Below, one piece after another: positions 49,263 through 51,194 of a DNA stretch of 51,194 nucleotides (positions are counted from its first letter, which is position 1; every line of letters begins with the position of its first letter). Origin of the DNA: an uncultured Lachnospiraceae bacterium. GTDB lineage: Bacteria; Bacillota; Clostridia; Lachnospirales; Lachnospiraceae. A program made the position numbers and the translations under genes. Under the pieces are notes generated by a model. That model saw only the letters and a program-made list of their open reading frames with translations. It did no database searches and was not told the DNA's origin. The stretch lies in NCBI GenBank assembly GCA_902792005.1, contig CADAXW010000012.1, forward strand, positions 28,164-79,357. Reading direction: 5' to 3'.

Positions 49263-51194
49263 ATGGCAAGAAAACGATTTCGTATTGCATTATATCCAGC
49301 TGCGCTGCTTTTTGTTCTGATGCTTTTCTTTTCCTTTGATTCGGTTTCTGCAGCAGAATCAGAGAGAGGAGACTCTGTTGCAGAAGATGGCGTGATCCAT
49401 GTAACATTTGATCCGAATGGGGGGAATCTCATCATTCCGGGTCCATGGGAATATGGAGATGATCTTTCTCAACCGCATACTTATGAATACGGGCAAGCAT
49501 CTGAGCTATCTCTGCTGGAATGTGAGTACTGGAAGAATCATGTGTTCCGAGGCTGGAAAGTGATGAACGGTGCATCCAAAGGAAAACTCCTTACACTGGA
49601 GAATGGAACGAAAGGTCTCTCGATAGAGGATGGACTTATCTTAAAGGCTTACTGGGTGAAGATCGGCTGGAATATGGTAGGGGATAAGAAGTTTTATACC
49701 CAATCGAACGGGGTACCGGTGAAAGGCGTATTTAAAATAAAAGGTAAGTGTTACTATTTTGATAAAAAAGGATACCTTGCAACCGGACTGATCCATGAAA
49801 ATGGGAATACCTTCTATACCGATTCGGAAGGGGTTGTTGTTAAAGGATGGCAAACGATAGATGGTAATAAATACTATTTCACCATTAGTGGAGCCTACAA
49901 TGAAGGATTTGAGGATGTAGATGGAAAAACCTATTTCTTTGATGAAAACGGAGTTATGAGGGTTGGATGGATCAAGAGTGGGGGGGACTGGTATTATTGC
50001 AGGAAGAACGGAACTCAAGTGACAGGCTGGGCAACGATTGGAGACGCGAAATACTACTTCCAACCGCATATGACAACGGGAAGTTATTGGTTTGGTGAAA
50101 GGGAGTTCCTTTTTGACGAAGATGGAAAATGGTTTCAGAATAGCGGCTGGGTTACATACAAGAAAAAGCGTTTCTATTTGAAGGAGGACCATTCGATTTA
50201 CCGAGGTATGCTGAAGTATAAGGGATCTTGGTATAACATGAATGGACAAAGCAAGTTTATCGCAGGTTTTGCAATTTCTGGCTGGTACAAGAATGGCTGC
50301 AGATATCACTCGGATAAAACCGGAAAACTGAATACTGGATGGACGGAGATCAATGGAAAGAAATATCGTTTCTCAAAGATGGGAGAGATGATCACCGGAT
50401 GGACCTATGATAAAGGGAAATACTATTATCTGCTGCCTTCCGGTGGATTGGCAACCGGTTGGAAAACCATTAAGGGAAAGAAGTATTACTTTGATTCCAA
50501 AGGACAGCTGAAGAAGTCACCGGAGGTATATCGGGTTACGTTTCTGGCAAATGAAAAAAACGCGTGTGTTACCTGGGGGCTGGAACAGGCAAATGTATCA
50601 GATTTTACAATTATGGTTCCGAAGGGTTCTCCCATTGGAGTTAATGTGTACAGCAAATCAACCAGCAAGACATTTCGGTATTGGAAAACAAAGTATGGTA
50701 AAACCTTCAGCCAGGAGGAGGTTAAGGATATCGTCCCGAAGAAGGATATGGTGATCCGCGGAACATGGATTAAGACACCTATCGTGACAGTTGACCTGGA
50801 CGGGGGGACGGCAAAGATGAGTTGGGGACCTGGTAGTGAACCGGATTACTACAAAGGAAAGTTCACATACCGGTACCAGAATGAGTCGTACCTGTTGGAT
50901 TGGCAAAAGAAGTCTGGCTACCGCTTTATGGCATGGTATGTTGTGAAGGGTACAAAGGCTGGCTCGGTCATCTATGATCTGTCGGAGGACTATATCAGAC
51001 CGACAAAGGATACCACCATCAAAGCCATGTGGTATAAGAAAGAGGGATGGAATAAGATCAATAAGAGATGGTATTACGTGGAAAAGAACGGATACTTTGC
51101 ACGTCAATTCAAAACCATCGGCGGAAAGACATATTACTTTGGGGATTCCGGGCTTATGAAGACCGGATGGAAGAAGGTCGGCGGCCTTTGGTAC
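49263..51194 (+). CDS. Surface protein with cell-wall-binding repeats and InlB-type beta-grasp domains (3' end outside window)
   Basis: An open frame of 644 codons with no stop before the window ends. It has a signal peptide (about 1-31), then a beta-grasp InlB/Flg_new-like domain (about 45-131, VTFDPNGG...FRGWKV). A block of cell-wall/glucan-binding repeats follows (about 132-415), with units like GWQTIDGNKYYF and TGWKTIKGKKYYFDSKG. Two more beta-grasp-like domains come next (422-506 and 507-590, with VTVDLDGG), then repeats resume (GWNKINKRWYYVEKNG, TGWKKVGG). No catalytic domain is visible in this part. GGAGGAGG lies 10 nt before the ATG. Codons are more A/T-rich than neighbours (many TTT, AAA, ATT), a hint of different origin. 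Probably a surface adhesin or wall-associated enzyme. Confidence 0.85.
   Translation, partial: MARKRFRIALYPAALLFVLMLFFSFDSVSAAESERGDSVAEDGVIHVTFDPNGGNLIIPGPWEYGDDLSQPHTYEYGQASELSLLECEYWKNHVFRGWKVMNGASKGKLLTLENGTKGLSIEDGLILKAYWVKIGWNMVGDKKFYTQSNGVPVKGVFKIKGKCYYFDKKGYLATGLIHENGNTFYTDSEGVVVKGWQTIDGNKYYFTISGAYNEGFEDVDGKTYFFDENGVMRVGWIKSGGDWYYCRKNGTQVTGWATIGDAKYYFQPHMTTGSYWFGEREFLFDEDGKWFQNSGWVTYKKKRFYLKEDHSIYRGMLKYKGSWYNMNGQSKFIAGFAISGWYKNGCRYHSDKTGKLNTGWTEINGKKYRFSKMGEMITGWTYDKGKYYYLLPSGGLATGWKTIKGKKYYFDSKGQLKKSPEVYRVTFLANEKNACVTWGLEQANVSDFTIMVPKGSPIGVNVYSKSTSKTFRYWKTKYGKTFSQEEVKDIVPKKDMVIRGTWIKTPIVTVDLDGGTAKMSWGPGSEPDYYKGKFTYRYQNESYLLDWQKKSGYRFMAWYVVKGTKAGSVIYDLSEDYIRPTKDTTIKAMWYKKEGWNKINKRWYYVEKNGYFARQFKTIGGKTYYFGDSGLMKTGWKKVGGLWY

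Overview
The window looks like a stretch of chromosome from a Lachnospiraceae-type member of the Clostridia, probably a fibre-degrading gut or rumen bacterium. The evidence is a Firmicutes gene order (cysE-cysS-mrnC-rlmB-sigH and era-recO-glyQS), a perfect CIRCE operator before groESL, the dimeric type of glycyl-tRNA synthetase, a pyruvate phosphate dikinase, a fungal/archaeal-type aspartate-semialdehyde dehydrogenase, and secreted glycan-active proteins of Gram-positive type (a GH5 endoglucanase, a GH16 lipoprotein and a cell-wall-binding-repeat protein). Genus and species cannot be fixed by reading alone. Every protein gene lies on the + strand; the only minus-strand gene seen is a tRNA-Thr. 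No insertion sequence, integrase, phage gene or CRISPR array was seen.

Layout. 1-2.6 kb: 3' end of serA, asd, and a small P-loop kinase. 2.6-9.1 kb: a DUF1015 protein, glgB with a lysine/proline repeat tail, two adjacent CobW/P47K-type GTPases (one with a large His-rich insert, the other fused to a YcgQ/DUF1980-like domain), and a flavin reductase. 9.1-16.7 kb: PAP2 phosphatase, yifB/comM and dprA (overlapping), then cysE, cysS, mrnC, rlmB and sigH, closed by a bidirectional terminator shared with the convergent tRNA-Thr. 17-21.5 kb: a cohesin-like single-pass membrane protein, glnS, and a permuted papain-fold hydrolase with a Gln-rich coiled-coil tail. 21.5-23.5 kb: CIRCE-groES-groEL. 23.5-24.1 kb: a gene-free block of nested palindromes, GCGAAGC mini-hairpins and a 72-bp tandem repeat. 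24.1-27.2 kb: multidomain GH5 cellulase. 27.3-34.3 kb: PreP-like M16C peptidase, era, recO, a lipoprotein and glyQS. 34.3-39.2 kb: a palindromic cassette, a damaged GAF-ABC ATPase gene, and a giant FtsX-type permease. 39.4-47.6 kb: ppdK, a UvrD/PcrA-type helicase, leuS and a GNAT acetyltransferase. 47.6-51.2 kb: GH16 lipoprotein and the start of a cell-wall-binding-repeat surface protein that runs off the window.

Functionally most of this is core housekeeping: amino-acid and cysteine supply, four aminoacyl-tRNA synthetases, ribosome maturation, competence/recombination helpers, chaperonins and glycolysis. Blocks for extracellular polysaccharide use and surface attachment are set into it. Several promoters share an extended -10 of the form TGC TATAAT.

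The least explained material is non-coding: (i) the groEL-downstream palindrome and 72-bp array; (ii) the branched palindromic cassette between glyQS and the damaged GAF-ABC gene, bounded by two copies of a hairpin that also ends sigH; and (iii) short 11-bp tandem arrays at gene ends that place stop codons in all three frames. The most unusual protein architectures are the GTPase-DUF1980 fusion, the GH5-linker-LRR cellulase, and the permuted papain-fold/coiled-coil protein. No single complete new defence or mobile system is evident.
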